Shown: piece by piece, positions 17,893 through 26,824 of the stretch
Layout of the letters: every line of letters begins with the position of its first letter
How positions within the stretch are numbered: position 1 is the first letter of the stretch
Source of the DNA: Oceanimonas sp. GK1
Lineage (GTDB): Bacteria > Pseudomonadota > Gammaproteobacteria > Enterobacterales > Aeromonadaceae
Reading direction: 5' to 3'
Length of the DNA stretch: 64,000 nucleotides
Assembly: GCF_000243075.1 (NCBI RefSeq)
Contig: NC_016745.1
Coordinates: forward strand, 239,501 to 303,500
The notes under the pieces: model-generated
Seen by the model: only the letters and a program-made list of their open reading frames with translations
Databases searched by the model: none
What the model was told of the DNA's origin: nothing
Program-made: the position numbers and the translations under genes

Positions 17893-18627
17893 TCAGGCAA
17901 TTTTCAGCCCGCGTCCCGAAACGGCCAGCTCGGGGCGTGGCCAGTTAAAGGTCAGCACCTTGCTGGTGCCCAGCTTCATGTCCACCATGGCCTCGCACAA
18001 CTTGAGTGCGGCCACGGTACCATCAATCACCGGAATGCCAATCTCTCGTTCGATAAACGCCCGGTGGGCCGACATGCCGGCACAGCCCAGCACAATGGCT
18101 TCGGCCTTGTCTTCTTCCATCGCCAGCCGGCACTCGGCAATGACCTTGGCAATCGCGGTGTCCGGCGACTCGGCCAGATCCAGCACCCGCATGGGGGTGG
18201 TGCGAATGCGCTTGCAGTGCTCGCCGAAACCGTAGCGGCTGACCAGGTGCTCGGTCATAAAGCGAACTCGGGGCGCCGTGGTCACCACGCTGAAACAGGC
18301 GCCGGCCATGCTCGCCAGGTGAAAGGCCGCCTCGGCGATGCCCAGCACCGGCTTGTCGGTCAGCTCCCGGGCGGCATACAGGCCGGGGTCGCCAAAGCAG
18401 GCCAGCACGTAGGCGTCGATGTTTTCTTCCCGCTCGCCCTTAGCCACCTCTTCCAACACCCCGGGCACCGCCAGCGCTTCGTCGTAAAAGCTTTCAATGG
18501 ACGCCGGACCGCTGGCCGGGCTGACCGCCAGCACTTCGGTGTCGGGCCGGGCCACCTCGTCCGCCAGCCGCTGCAGCGCATCGGTAAACGACCAGGTGGT
18601 GTTGGGGTTGATGATCTTGATCCGCAT
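17893..18627 (-). CDS. hpxA: Allantoin (hydantoin) racemase
   Basis: 244 residues, cofactor-independent Asp/Glu racemase superfamily. The two catalytic cysteines are present, in LACFGDPGL (near residue 77) and LGCAGMSAHRAF (near residue 182). Such enzymes interconvert (R)- and (S)-allantoin so the stereospecific allantoinase can use both. The ATG at 18627 is preceded by AAGGAG, which selects it over a frame 7 codons longer. First gene of a four-gene minus operon with three candidate operators upstream. Hydantoin racemase is the alternative reading. Confidence 0.88.
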   Translation of the reverse strand: MRIKIINPNTTWSFTDALQRLADEVARPDTEVLAVSPASGPASIESFYDEALAVPGVLEEVAKGEREENIDAYVLACFGDPGLYAARELTDKPVLGIAEAAFHLASMAGACFSVVTTAPRVRFMTEHLVSRYGFGEHCKRIRTTPMRVLDLAESPDTAIAKVIAECRLAMEEDKAEAIVLGCAGMSAHRAFIEREIGIPVIDGTVAALKLCEAMVDMKLGTSKVLTFNWPRPELAVSGRGLKIA

Positions 18628-18658
18628 ACAGACTCCTTGTTTACACAAAACCTAACAA

Positions 18659-18670
18659 ATTGTTAACGAT
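18659..18670. promoter_or_regulatory. Putative GntR operator 1 (hpxA promoter)
   Basis: ATTGTTAACGAT, 32 bases upstream of the hpxA start, one step from the perfect palindrome at 18686 and 27 bases from it centre to centre. Confidence 0.45.
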
Positions 18671-18685
18671 TATGATTATGGGGCA

Positions 18686-18697
18686 ATCGTTAACGAT
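18686..18697. promoter_or_regulatory. Putative GntR operator 2 (hpxA promoter)
   Basis: ATCGTTAACGAT, a perfect 12-bp palindrome. Confidence 0.5.
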
Positions 18698-18886
18698 CTG
18701 TAAACATGTCTGTGAAGTGTATCTTCGTCACTGCGAACCCTGAACAGCGGGAAAGCCGCACTGAAAACGCCATCACCAAGAACAATAAAACACTGATTTA
18801 AATAGATATATGTTGCCTTCACCCCTTGTAAATATCGACTCAAACAACACCATGTGTAAGAGCCTACCCTTACAAAAAGCAAATAA

Positions 18887-18898
18887 ATTGTTAGCGAT
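18887..18898. promoter_or_regulatory. Putative GntR operator 3 (distal)
   Basis: ATTGTTAGCGAT, about 200 bases upstream of site 2; a distal copy could allow looping. Confidence 0.35.
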
Positions 18899-18928
18899 TT
18901 TGTGATCCGAGCCACGCAAGCAGGCAAT

Positions 18929-18954
18929 AAAAAACCCTCCGACTGGAGGGTTTT
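18929..18954 (-). terminator. Intrinsic terminator of the YebC-type gene
   Basis: AAAACCCTCC-AGTC-GGAGGGTTTTTT on the minus strand, 20 bases after the stop at 18974. Confidence 0.85.
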
Positions 18955-18973
18955 GGTGAGGTAAAAAGCGAAC

Positions 18974-19690
18974 TCAGTATTCGGCGTTGTGATAGACGTT
19001 CTGTACGTCGTCCACGTCGTTGAGCATGTCGAGGAAGCGCTCGAGCTGGGCCACGTCGTCGCCGGCGATTTCCACCGTGGTCTGGGGCACAAACTGAATG
19101 GCGTCCACCTCGAAGTCGATGCCTTCAAAGGCGTCGCTCAGGGCCTGCTTGGCCTTGAAGTATTCGGTGTGCGGCGCAAACACGGTGATTTTGCCGTCTT
19201 CCAGCTCGATGTCGGTCACGTCCACGTCGGCCATCATCAGGGCTTCCAGCACCGCTTCCTCGTCGTCACCATCAAACACCAGAATGGCGCAGTGATCAAA
19301 CATGTGGCTCACGGTGCCGGAGGTGCCCAGCTTGGCCTTGACCCGGTTGAAGCACTGGCGCACATCGCCGATGGTGCGGTTGGGGTTGTCGGTCAGGCAG
19401 TCCACAATCACCATGCAGTTGCCCGGGCCAAAGCCCTCGTAACGGGCCGGAGAAAAGTCTTCGCCGGCGCCGCTGGTGGCCTTTTGCAGGGCCTTTTCAA
19501 TCACATGGGAAGGCACCTGGTCTTTCTTGGCACGTTCGATCAGACCACGCAGGCTGAGGTTACCATCGGGGTCGGCGCCGCCCGCTTTGGCGACCACGTA
19601 AATTTCGCGGCCGTACTTGCTGTAGACCTTGCTCTTGGCGTTGGCGGTCTTGGCGATGGATTCTTTGCGGTTTTGGTAGGCTCTGCCCAT
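18974..19690 (-). CDS. YebC/PmpR-family DNA-binding protein (YeeN-type)
   Basis: 238 residues of the TACO1/YebC family. The N-terminus [20 protein letters not shown] followed by [20 protein letters not shown] resembles the YeeN branch rather than YebC proper. [19 protein letters not shown] and [14 protein letters not shown] are family blocks. Members have been described as transcriptional regulators and, more recently, as factors easing ribosome stalling. The ATG at 19690 is chosen by family match; the frame is open 15 codons upstream. Confidence 0.9.
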   Translation of the reverse strand: MGRAYQNRKESIAKTANAKSKVYSKYGREIYVVAKAGGADPDGNLSLRGLIERAKKDQVPSHVIEKALQKATSGAGEDFSPARYEGFGPGNCMVIVDCLTDNPNRTIGDVRQCFNRVKAKLGTSGTVSHMFDHCAILVFDGDDEEAVLEALMMADVDVTDIELEDGKITVFAPHTEYFKAKQALSDAFEGIDFEVDAIQFVPQTTVEIAGDDVAQLERFLDMLNDVDDVQNVYHNAEY

Positions 19691-19756
19691 GGCGTGATCT
19701 CGTTGTTCAACAAAAAGAGCACGAATTTTACACACAGAGCCGAAGCAGGTCTATTT

Positions 19757-20467
19757 TCAGTAACCGGCAAATTCCTCGGTGCGCACCCTGTCGTCGGGCA
19801 CGCCGGCTCCCACCAGCACCGACTTCATGGCGCTCACCAGACCGGGCGGGCCGTCGAGGTAATAGAGCGGCGCGGTCAGGTTCGCCACATGGCGGCGCAG
19901 CATGGCCTCATCCAGGCGCCCCTTTTCTCCCTGCCAGCCCGGATCCTGAGTCAGAATGGTCACCAGTTCATAGTTGCTGCGTCCGGCGCAGGCCTGCTGC
20001 AGCTCATGCAGAAAAGCGGCATCGCCGAGACGCCGGTTGGCATAAAACAGGGTGATGGCGCGGTTATCCCCCTCATCCAGCGCCTGCAGCACCATGCTGC
20101 GCACCGGGGTTATGCCGATGCCGCCGGTGATGAACACCACGGGTACATCGCCCTCTGCGGGCAGCATAAAGTCGCCATAGGGCCCCTTGAGGGTGAGCTC
20201 GGTCCCCGGCCTGAGTCCACTCAGTACCCGCTTGAAGGCGGTATCCCGCAACCGGGTGGCCACCATCAGCTCACTCTCGGCAGGCGCCGAAGCCAGCGAC
20301 AATATGCGCCCATTGCCCTCGTCGTCGGTTTCTGGCGGGTCCTGCAGCACCAGCCGTACACACTGGCCGGCCCGAAAGGTGAAGCCGTCGGGTTTGTCGA
20401 AAAACAACGCCAGGGTGCCGTCGGCCACCGGCTCGGTGCGCTTGAGGGTAATGTCGTAACTGGCCAT
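19757..20467 (-). CDS. FAD-dependent oxidoreductase (ferredoxin/flavin reductase-like)
   Basis: 236 residues: FAD-binding barrel (residues 1-100) with RILSLASAPAESELMVA, then an NAD(P)-binding domain with FITGGIGITPVRSMVLQ and DGPPGLVSAMKSVL. There is no iron-sulfur domain, so it is a stand-alone reductase passing electrons from NAD(P)H to a ferredoxin, flavin or heme partner. GGGAG lies 7 bases before the ATG. It follows the 106-residue hypothetical gene by 18 bases, so the two are probably co-transcribed. Confidence 0.85.
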   Translation of the reverse strand: MASYDITLKRTEPVADGTLALFFDKPDGFTFRAGQCVRLVLQDPPETDDEGNGRILSLASAPAESELMVATRLRDTAFKRVLSGLRPGTELTLKGPYGDFMLPAEGDVPVVFITGGIGITPVRSMVLQALDEGDNRAITLFYANRRLGDAAFLHELQQACAGRSNYELVTILTQDPGWQGEKGRLDEAMLRRHVANLTAPLYYLDGPPGLVSAMKSVLVGAGVPDDRVRTEEFAGY

Positions 20468-20485
20468 GAACGCTCTCCCGCTTGA

Positions 20486-20806
20486 TCAGATCTCGATATC
20501 CAGCACGGCGTCGGCATGACCATCCAGGCCGTGATAACGCCGGTTGATCACCGCCAGCCGGCGGCTCATGGCCGGACTGGTGCCAATCAGACACACCGCA
20601 CCCTGATGTCGGCTGAGCCAGGCCTCAAAGGCCTCTTCACGCCGGCCGCGCTGGCGCTGGCGATCCCGCTGGCGAATGGCGACATAGGGCTGCACCGCCC
20701 GAATGACCGGAATGGCCGGGCGGCGCACGTTATCGGCATGAGCCGCCTCGGTGGCCGGCTGGGCCAGATTGGGCGGCAGATTGGGCAGGATCACCGGTAT
20801 CGCCAT
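20486..20806 (-). CDS. Hypothetical protein
   Basis: 106 residues, not recognised. A proline-rich N-terminus (IPVILPNLPPNLAQP) and an Arg/Gln-rich basic middle (IRQRDRQRQRGRREEAFEAW) precede a C-terminal part with one Cys. No signal peptide or membrane helix. A strong Shine-Dalgarno (AAGGAG, 6 bases before the ATG) and tight spacing to the reductase gene downstream support it as real. Role unknown; a basic RNA- or DNA-binding character is possible. Confidence 0.65.
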   Translation of the reverse strand: MAIPVILPNLPPNLAQPATEAAHADNVRRPAIPVIRAVQPYVAIRQRDRQRQRGRREEAFEAWLSRHQGAVCLIGTSPAMSRRLAVINRRYHGLDGHADAVLDIEI

Positions 20807-20889
20807 TCAAGACTCCTTCATCGGGCGGTTGCCTTGCTGACTGTGCCTTTGACTATAGCCCAGCCCGGGGCTTAACCGTGCCCTGGGGC

Positions 20890-21660
20890 TCAGCCTTTAT
20901 CCTGCAGAAACCGGCGAATGTGCCCGGCGGTGGCCTCGGGATGGGAAATAAAAGGCGCGTGGGAGGCTTTAGGCTCAATATGACTGTGGCTGTTCGGGGC
21001 CAGGGTGTCGGTCAGCGCCGCCGCCTTGCGTGGCACCAGGCCGTCGAGCCGGCCGTAAAGCCGCAGCAACGGCACCTCCAGCTCCGCCAGTTGCGCCCGC
21101 AGATCCACCTCTCCCAGCAGGCCGAGTCCCGCCGCCAGGGCGAGTGGATCCGGCGCCGGCTTGCTGGCCAGACTGTCCCGCAGCCGGCGAATGTCGTCCC
21201 GGGCGTGTTCGCTGCCCATGGCCTGCAGCGCCAGAAAACGGTTCACCACCTGATGATGATCCTCCGCCAGTTGCTGCTCAAAGCCGCTCAGGACTTCGGG
21301 CTTGATGCCGGGCCAGCCGACTTCGCTGACAAACCGGGGGGAGCTGGCCAGGGTGATCAGGGCACTGACCCGCGCCGGCGCCTGCAACGCCGCCTGGGTC
21401 GCCACCAGGCCGCCCAGGGACCATCCCAGCCAGGCGGCCCGCGCCGGCACCACCGCCAGCACGCTGTTGGCCCAGTCGGCCAGGCTGCTGCCAGCGGGCA
21501 GCGGGGCACTGTGGCCAAAGCCGGGCAAGTCGACAATATGCAAACGAAAGTCCGCTTCCAGCCGGGCCGCCAGCTCGCGCCACACGGCCCCGTTCATGCC
21601 CCAGCCATGGAGCAGCACCAGGTCCGGGCCGCGCCCCTGTTGTTCTGTATATACACTCAT
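20890..21660 (-). CDS. bioH: Pimeloyl-ACP methyl ester carboxylesterase
   Basis: 256 residues, alpha/beta hydrolase that removes the methyl group from pimeloyl-ACP methyl ester to end pimelate synthesis for biotin. Oxyanion region LLHGWGMNG, nucleophile Ser81 in WLGWSLGGL, acid Asp in LYGRLDGLVP, and catalytic His in KASHAPFISHP. Divergent from the comF-like gene, the same arrangement as bioH/gntX in enterobacteria, which supports the specific name. Confidence 0.93.
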   Translation of the reverse strand: MSVYTEQQGRGPDLVLLHGWGMNGAVWRELAARLEADFRLHIVDLPGFGHSAPLPAGSSLADWANSVLAVVPARAAWLGWSLGGLVATQAALQAPARVSALITLASSPRFVSEVGWPGIKPEVLSGFEQQLAEDHHQVVNRFLALQAMGSEHARDDIRRLRDSLASKPAPDPLALAAGLGLLGEVDLRAQLAELEVPLLRLYGRLDGLVPRKAAALTDTLAPNSHSHIEPKASHAPFISHPEATAGHIRRFLQDKG

Positions 21661-21687
21661 CTCATGATCCCTCGTCGGTACCGGTCC

Positions 21688-22383
21688 ATGATAAGGCCCC
21701 TGCTTACCCGCTTACAATCCGGCCCGCTGTGGTGGGGGCAGTGCCTGTTATGTCGGCAGGACTGCCACGATACCACGCTGCTGTGCCGGCACTGCCGCAG
21801 CGACCTGCCCGTGCTGGCACATCCCTGCCCCGGCTGCGGCCACCCCCTGCCCGTTGCCGACGCCCACTGCGGTCGCTGCCAGAAACGACCACCCCCCTGG
21901 CAGCGCATGCAAGTACTGGCACCCTTTGAAGCCCCCTTCAGCCGGCTGGTGCACGACCTCAAATATCACCGCCGCATGCTGAACGGCAGGCTGCTGGGGC
22001 AGTTGCTGAGTGAGCGGCTGGCGCCGCCCTGGCCCGAAGCGGTATTGCCGGTGCCCCTGCACTGGTGGCGGCGGCTGCGCCGGGGCTATAACCAGGCGGA
22101 GGAGCTAGCCCGCGGCCTGAACCCGGCGCCCGCGATCAGGACGGATCGCCATCTGCTGCACCGGGTACGGGCCACCGCGTCGCAAACCCACCTGAACAAG
22201 GCCGAACGCCGGCGTAACCTGAAAGGCGCCTTTACCGCCGCCCCCTGCCCCTACCGCCATGTGGCACTGCTGGACGATGTGATCACCACAGGCGCCACCA
22301 TGGCCGAGCTGACGCGACTGCTGCATGCCCAGGGGGTGGAGCGCGTGGAAGTGTGGGCGGTGTGCCGTACTCTTGAACACTGA
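21688..22383 (+). CDS. ComF/GntX-family phosphoribosyltransferase-like protein
   Basis: About 231 residues. The N-terminal zinc-ribbon cysteines (CLLCRQDC, LCRHC, CPGCG, CGRC) are followed by a phosphoribosyltransferase fold with the PRPP loop VALLDDVITTGATMAEL. Homologues are needed for DNA uptake or for use of DNA as nutrient (ComF, GntX). The start is uncertain: ATG 21688 is used, but ATG 21664 in the same frame, 3 bases from the bioH start, is possible; neither has a strong ribosome site. Confidence 0.88.
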   Translation: MIRPLLTRLQSGPLWWGQCLLCRQDCHDTTLLCRHCRSDLPVLAHPCPGCGHPLPVADAHCGRCQKRPPPWQRMQVLAPFEAPFSRLVHDLKYHRRMLNGRLLGQLLSERLAPPWPEAVLPVPLHWWRRLRRGYNQAEELARGLNPAPAIRTDRHLLHRVRATASQTHLNKAERRRNLKGAFTAAPCPYRHVALLDDVITTGATMAELTRLLHAQGVERVEVWAVCRTLEH

Positions 22384-22454
22384 CGGCTATTCAAGGCCCG
22401 GCAACAGGAGTATGATAAAAGTTGAGTTGTTTAGTCAGGTTTACGAGGATAGCA

Positions 22455-23033
22455 ATGATTAAGATTTCCGAAACCGCCCAGGGACACTTCCGCAAATTGC
22501 TGTCACAACAGCCGGAAGGCACCAATATTCGCGTCTTTGTGGTCAACCCCGGTACTCCCAATGCCGAGTGCGGAGTCTCCTACTGTCCTCCCGATGCGGT
22601 GGACGGCGACGACACCCACCTGCCGTTCGACGGCTTTGACGCCGTGGTCGATCCCCAGAGTGCGCCCTTCCTGGAAGAGGCCGAAATCGACTTCGTCACC
22701 GATCAGATGGGCTCCCAGCTCACCCTGAAAGCCCCCAACGCCAAAATGAGCAAGGTGCCCGACGATGCCCCCCTGGCCGACCGGGTGGAATACGTGCTGC
22801 AGTCCCAGATCAATCCGGGTCTGGCCAGTCACGGCGGCAAGGTGGTGCTGACCGAAATCACCGAAGACGGCCTCGCCATTCTGCAGTTTGGCGGCGGGTG
22901 CAACGGCTGCTCCATGGTGGACGTGACCCTGAAGGAAGGCATCGAGAAGCAACTGCTCGAGCTGTTCCCGGGTGAACTCAACGGCGTACGCGACGCCACC
23001 GAGCACCAGCGCGGCGACCACTCTTACTACTGA
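22455..23033 (+). CDS. nfuA: Fe/S biogenesis protein
   Basis: 192 residues. A degenerate A-type domain (about 1-90) is followed by an Nfu domain with the cluster-binding pair Cys149/Cys152 in [11 protein letters not shown], the same positions as in E. coli NfuA. It carries [4Fe-4S] clusters to client enzymes under stress or iron shortage. The ATG at 22455 has GAGG upstream and fits the family start ([12 protein letters not shown]). It follows the comF-like gene as gntX-nfuA does in enterobacteria. Confidence 0.96.
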   Translation: MIKISETAQGHFRKLLSQQPEGTNIRVFVVNPGTPNAECGVSYCPPDAVDGDDTHLPFDGFDAVVDPQSAPFLEEAEIDFVTDQMGSQLTLKAPNAKMSKVPDDAPLADRVEYVLQSQINPGLASHGGKVVLTEITEDGLAILQFGGGCNGCSMVDVTLKEGIEKQLLELFPGELNGVRDATEHQRGDHSYY

Positions 23034-23050
23034 GTGGGGTTGCCCGAAAC

Positions 23051-23080
23051 AAAAAGAGGAGCCGCAAGGCTCCTCTTTTT
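23051..23080. terminator. Bidirectional terminator between nfuA and gpsA
   Basis: AAAAAGAGGAGCC-GCAA-GGCTCCTCTTTTT, a 13-bp perfect stem with A and T tracts on both sides, between convergent genes. Confidence 0.92.
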
Positions 23081-23109
23081 GTTGGTGCTGAATCGTCGGC
23101 CAAAGGGCA

Positions 23110-24114
23110 CTACTCCGCCTTGCGATCCCGGCTCAGCAGGGCCATCGCGGCTTCCTTGGCGTTCTTGCCTTCATACAGCACCTGGTAGACCTGCTCGCAA
23201 ATGGGCATTTCAACGCCGTGGCGGCCGGCCAGCTGGTGCACTTCGGCGGCGTTGCGGTAGCCTTCCACCACCTGGCCGATCTCGGCCATGGCGGTGTCCA
23301 CGTTCTTGCCCTGGCCCAGGGCCAGGCCAAAGCGGCGGTTGCGGGACTGGTTGTCGGTGCAGGTCAGCACCAGATCTCCCAGTCCCGCCATGCCCATAAA
23401 GGTCTCCTGCTGGGCACCCAGGGCCACGCCCAGCCGCTTCAGCTCCGCCAGGCCACGGGTAATGAGCGCGGTGCGGGCGTTGGCGCCAAAGCCCAGGCCG
23501 TCGGCCAGGCCGGCACCAATGGCGATCACGTTCTTGACCGCGCCGCCCAGCTGCAGGCCCACCATGTCGTCGTTCAGGTACACCCGGAACGAACGATCAC
23601 AATGCACCAGATCCGCCAGCTCCCGGGCAAAATCCTCATCGGTGGCCGCCAGCGAAATGGCGGTGGGCAGGCCCATGGCCAGCTCTTTGGCAAAGGTCGG
23701 GCCCGACAGCACCGCCAGCGGGCGATCCCGGCCGAGAATGTCTTCGGCCACGCGCTGCAGCAGATTGCCGGTGGCGGGGTCCAGCCCCTTGGTGGCCCAG
23801 GCAATGCGGCTGTCGGGGCGCAGAAAGGGCTTCACCTGGTGCAGCACATCCGCAAACACATGGCTCGGCACCACAATCAGCAAATTGCGGCTGGCCTGCA
23901 CCGCCCGCTGCAGATCCGCTTCCGGCTCCAGGCTGGCGGGAAAGATGGCGTCGGGCAGGAAAACACGGTTGCAGCGGTCTGCCGCCAATGCCGCCACCTG
24001 CTCGGGCCGGTGGCTCCACAGCAGCGTGCGATGACCGTTGCGGGCCAGCGCGATGGCCAGGGCCGTGCCGTAGGAACCGGCCCCCAGCACGGTAATGGCG
24101 GCATCCGCTGCCAT
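23110..24114 (-). CDS. gpsA: Glycerol-3-phosphate dehydrogenase [NAD(P)+]
   Basis: 334 residues, makes sn-glycerol 3-phosphate for phospholipids. The Rossmann motif [12 protein letters not shown] lies at residues 9-20, [10 protein letters not shown] at mid-protein and the catalytic Lys in [19 protein letters not shown]. The start overlaps the secB stop by one base (TGATG). The yibN-secB-gpsA order is the conserved gammaproteobacterial one, and the genes probably form one operon. Confidence 0.97.
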   Translation of the reverse strand: MAADAAITVLGAGSYGTALAIALARNGHRTLLWSHRPEQVAALAADRCNRVFLPDAIFPASLEPEADLQRAVQASRNLLIVVPSHVFADVLHQVKPFLRPDSRIAWATKGLDPATGNLLQRVAEDILGRDRPLAVLSGPTFAKELAMGLPTAISLAATDEDFARELADLVHCDRSFRVYLNDDMVGLQLGGAVKNVIAIGAGLADGLGFGANARTALITRGLAELKRLGVALGAQQETFMGMAGLGDLVLTCTDNQSRNRRFGLALGQGKNVDTAMAEIGQVVEGYRNAAEVHQLAGRHGVEMPICEQVYQVLYEGKNAKEAAMALLSRDRKAE

Positions 24115-24599
24115 CAGGCGTCGGCCTGCTGCTGTTGCTGCTGAGCGCGCTGCACGTGAGCAGCAAACAGGGCGTCGAAATTGACCGGCGCCAGGTTCAG
24201 CTGCGGGAAGGAGCCCTTGTTCACCAGGCCGGACACGGTCTCCCGGGCGTAGGGGAACAGAATGTTGGGGCAGAAGGAGCCCAGGCAGTGGGCCAGCTGG
24301 GGCTCGGCCATGTTACCGATGGTGAACACGCCGGCCTGCTGGATTTCGCACAGGTAAACGGTTTCATTCTCGCCCATGTTGCAGGTCACGGTCAGGGTCA
24401 GCACCACTTCAAACACGTTGTCACCCAGGCGGGCACTCTTGGTGTCGAGATCCAGCTTGACCTCGGGCTTCCATTCCTTCTGGAACACCAGGGGGGTGCC
24501 CGGGGCCTCAAAGGACACATCCTTCAGATAGATGCGCTGGATCTGGAATTCTACCTGCTGTTGCGCCTGGGCATCGGCGCCGTTTGCTGCTTCGGCCAT
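24114..24599 (-). CDS. secB: Protein-export chaperone SecB
   Basis: 161 residues, cytoplasmic tetrameric chaperone that keeps preproteins unfolded and hands them to SecA. Typical sequence: [19 protein letters not shown] near residue 17, then [18 protein letters not shown]. The C-terminus is Gln-rich (ARRQ-like tail [14 protein letters not shown]) instead of the shorter E. coli tail. It follows yibN by about 33 bases. Confidence 0.97.
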   Translation of the reverse strand: MAEAANGADAQAQQQVEFQIQRIYLKDVSFEAPGTPLVFQKEWKPEVKLDLDTKSARLGDNVFEVVLTLTVTCNMGENETVYLCEIQQAGVFTIGNMAEPQLAHCLGSFCPNILFPYARETVSGLVNKGSFPQLNLAPVNFDALFAAHVQRAQQQQQQADA

Positions 24600-24632
24600 G
24601 AAACTATCCTTTTGCTCAATGGGTGATAAAAA

Positions 24633-25061
24633 TTAACGCTTGGTGACGGGCAGGTTCTGGGTGCGCCAGTCGGTCATGCCGCCACGCAGGGTGAATACCT
24701 GGCTGAAACCGGCCTTGCTCAGTAACCGGCCGGCGCTGGCGGTGGTCATGCCGCTTTCGCACACCAGCACCAGGGGCTTGTCCTTGTACTTTTCGATCAG
24801 GTTCAGGTTGTTGGCCTTGAGCTGAGCGTGGGGTACGTTCACGGCACCGGCGATATGGCCCTTGCGGAATTCTTCCACGGAGCGAATATCGACCACGGCG
24901 GCGCTTTGCTTGTTGATCAGCATGACCGCTTCCTGGGCCGGAACCACCTTCACCTTGGACAGACGGGAAATGATCGAGGTGTACACCACCGCCGAGGCCA
25001 GGCCCAGCCAGACCATGGTCAGCAGCGGATGCCGGGCGGCGAAATCAAGGTACTCTTGCAT
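24633..25061 (-). CDS. yibN: Rhodanese-like inner-membrane protein (YibN)
   Basis: 142 residues: an N-terminal membrane anchor (residues 10-28), then a rhodanese domain with VVDIRSVEEFRKGHIAGAVN and the active-site Cys in LVCESGMTTASA. It matches E. coli YibN in length and position upstream of secB. The ATG at 25061 fits the family start (MQEYLDFAARHPLL); 20 further codons are open upstream without family match. Confidence 0.92.
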   Translation of the reverse strand: MQEYLDFAARHPLLTMVWLGLASAVVYTSIISRLSKVKVVPAQEAVMLINKQSAAVVDIRSVEEFRKGHIAGAVNVPHAQLKANNLNLIEKYKDKPLVLVCESGMTTASAGRLLSKAGFSQVFTLRGGMTDWRTQNLPVTKR

Positions 25062-25281
25062 GATATTACTTCTTGCGTTGCGAAAGACGGAAAAGCCCGA
25101 GTATACATGGGGACTCATCAAATAACAGCCGCCTTGGGCGCCCCCTGCGAGGCCCGGATCACCCTATGGCAAATACCCCTGCCCCTTGTCTGGTGACCAA
25201 TTCGGCAGTTGTAGTAATATGACAGACAGTTTCAGTTGCTCGCGTCACGCGCTCAAAATAACAACATCATAGGGTTACACC

Positions 25282-26814
25282 ATGAACTCGACCAAAAAGC
25301 CCCTGGTACTGCTCATTCTCGACGGCTGGGGGTACAGCGAAAAAACCGAACACAACGCCATTCATACCGCGCGCACCCCGGTACTCGACAACCTGATGAA
25401 AACCAGGCCCGCCACGCTGATCTCCACCTCCGGCCACGACGTGGGCCTGCCCGATGGCCAGATGGGCAACTCCGAAGTGGGCCACGTCAATATCGGCGCC
25501 GGTCGCATCGTCTATCAGGAGCTGACCCGCATCGGCAAGGCCATTGCCGACGGCGACTTCTTTACCAACCCGGCGCTGACAGGCGCCGTGGACGGCGCGG
25601 TCAGCAAGGGCCGCGCGGTGCACATCATGGGCCTGCTGTCGCCGGGTGGCGTACACAGCCACGAAGATCACATCGCCGCCATGATCGAACTGGCCGCCCA
25701 GCGGGGCGCGACCGAAATTTACCTGCATGCCTTTCTCGACGGCCGGGACGTGGCCCCGCGCTCGGCCCGGAGCTCACTCGAATGTTTTGACGGTTTGTTT
25801 ACAAAACTGGGCAAGGGCCGGCTGGCCACCGTCATTGGCCGCTACTACGCCATGGACAGGGACAACCGCTGGGAGCGAGTGCACGCCGCCTATGACCTGC
25901 TGACCCAGGGCCAGGCCGAGTTCAGCGCCGCTTCCGGGGTAGACGCCCTGCAGGCCGCCTACGATCGGGGCGAAAACGACGAGTTCGTTCAGGCTACCGT
26001 GGTGGGCAAGCCGGTCACCATGCAGGATGGCGATGCCGTTATCTTTATGAACTTCCGCGCCGACCGGGCCCGGGAGCTGACCCGCGCCTTTGTGGAGCGC
26101 GATTTCGCCGGCTTTGAGCGCGGCCTGCACCCGGCGCTGACCGACTTCGTCATGCTCACCGAATACGCCGCCGACATTCACACCAGCTGCGCCTTTCCGC
26201 CGGAGCGACTGGAAAACACCCTGGGGGAATGGCTGGCAGATCACGGCAAGACCCAGCTGCGCATTTCGGAAACCGAGAAATACGCCCACGTCACCTTCTT
26301 CTTCAACGGTGGCATTGAGGAATGCTTCGAGGGCGAGCAGCGCGAGTTGATCCCCAGCCCCAAGGTGGCGACCTACGATCTGCAGCCAGAAATGAGCGCC
26401 GAGCTGCTCACCGACAAGCTGGTGGCAGCCATTGAGGGCGGTGAGTTCGATGTGATCATCTGCAACTACCCCAATGGCGACATGGTGGGCCACACCGGCG
26501 TGTTCGAGGCGGCGGTCAAGGCCTGCGAAGCGGTGGACCGCTCGGTGGGCCGGGTGGTTGAGGTCCTGGAAAAGGTGGGGGGAGAAGCCCTGATCACCGC
26601 CGATCACGGCAACGCCGAGCAAATGGTGAATCCGCAAACCGGTCAGGCGCATACCGCCCACACCAATCTGCCGGTGCCGCTGATCTACATCGGCCGCGAT
26701 GCCACCCCGGTGGAAGGTGGCCGGCTGTCGGATCTGGCGCCCACCATGCTCACCCTGATGGGGCTGGAGATCCCGCCGCAAATGACTGGCAAGCCGCTGA
26801 TGGTTCTGAAATAA
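25282..26814 (+). CDS. gpmI: 2,3-bisphosphoglycerate-independent phosphoglycerate mutase
   Basis: 510 residues, alkaline-phosphatase superfamily, two-Mn enzyme of glycolysis. Motifs: [10 protein letters not shown] at the N-terminus, the phosphoryl-accepting Ser64 in [32 protein letters not shown] and the metal-binding [11 protein letters not shown]. It is divergent from yibN and directly followed by envC (10 bases), as in E. coli. Confidence 0.97.
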   Translation: MNSTKKPLVLLILDGWGYSEKTEHNAIHTARTPVLDNLMKTRPATLISTSGHDVGLPDGQMGNSEVGHVNIGAGRIVYQELTRIGKAIADGDFFTNPALTGAVDGAVSKGRAVHIMGLLSPGGVHSHEDHIAAMIELAAQRGATEIYLHAFLDGRDVAPRSARSSLECFDGLFTKLGKGRLATVIGRYYAMDRDNRWERVHAAYDLLTQGQAEFSAASGVDALQAAYDRGENDEFVQATVVGKPVTMQDGDAVIFMNFRADRARELTRAFVERDFAGFERGLHPALTDFVMLTEYAADIHTSCAFPPERLENTLGEWLADHGKTQLRISETEKYAHVTFFFNGGIEECFEGEQRELIPSPKVATYDLQPEMSAELLTDKLVAAIEGGEFDVIICNYPNGDMVGHTGVFEAAVKACEAVDRSVGRVVEVLEKVGGEALITADHGNAEQMVNPQTGQAHTAHTNLPVPLIYIGRDATPVEGGRLSDLAPTMLTLMGLEIPPQMTGKPLMVLK

Positions 26815-26824
26815 TCACTGCCCT

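Larger units (their letters stand above)
18628..18928. promoter_or_regulatory. AT-rich promoter region of the allantoin transport operon
   Basis: About 300 bases without a gene, clearly richer in A/T than the surroundings. It holds three ATYGTNNRCRAT palindromes and a TGTAAG-N8-CTTACA inverted repeat (18855-18874). No convincing protein frame; a 150-codon frame overlaps but has no recognisable features. Confidence 0.6.

Noticed and set aside
18855-18874. TGTAAG-N8-CTTACA inverted repeat as a UvrY/GacA site
   Set aside because: The known site has a 6-base spacer and no GGA-rich RNA follows; kept only as an unassigned repeat.
18676-19128. 150-codon minus-strand frame in the hpxA promoter region
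   Set aside because: It overlaps the YebC-type gene end in another frame and its terminator, and has no recognisable domain.
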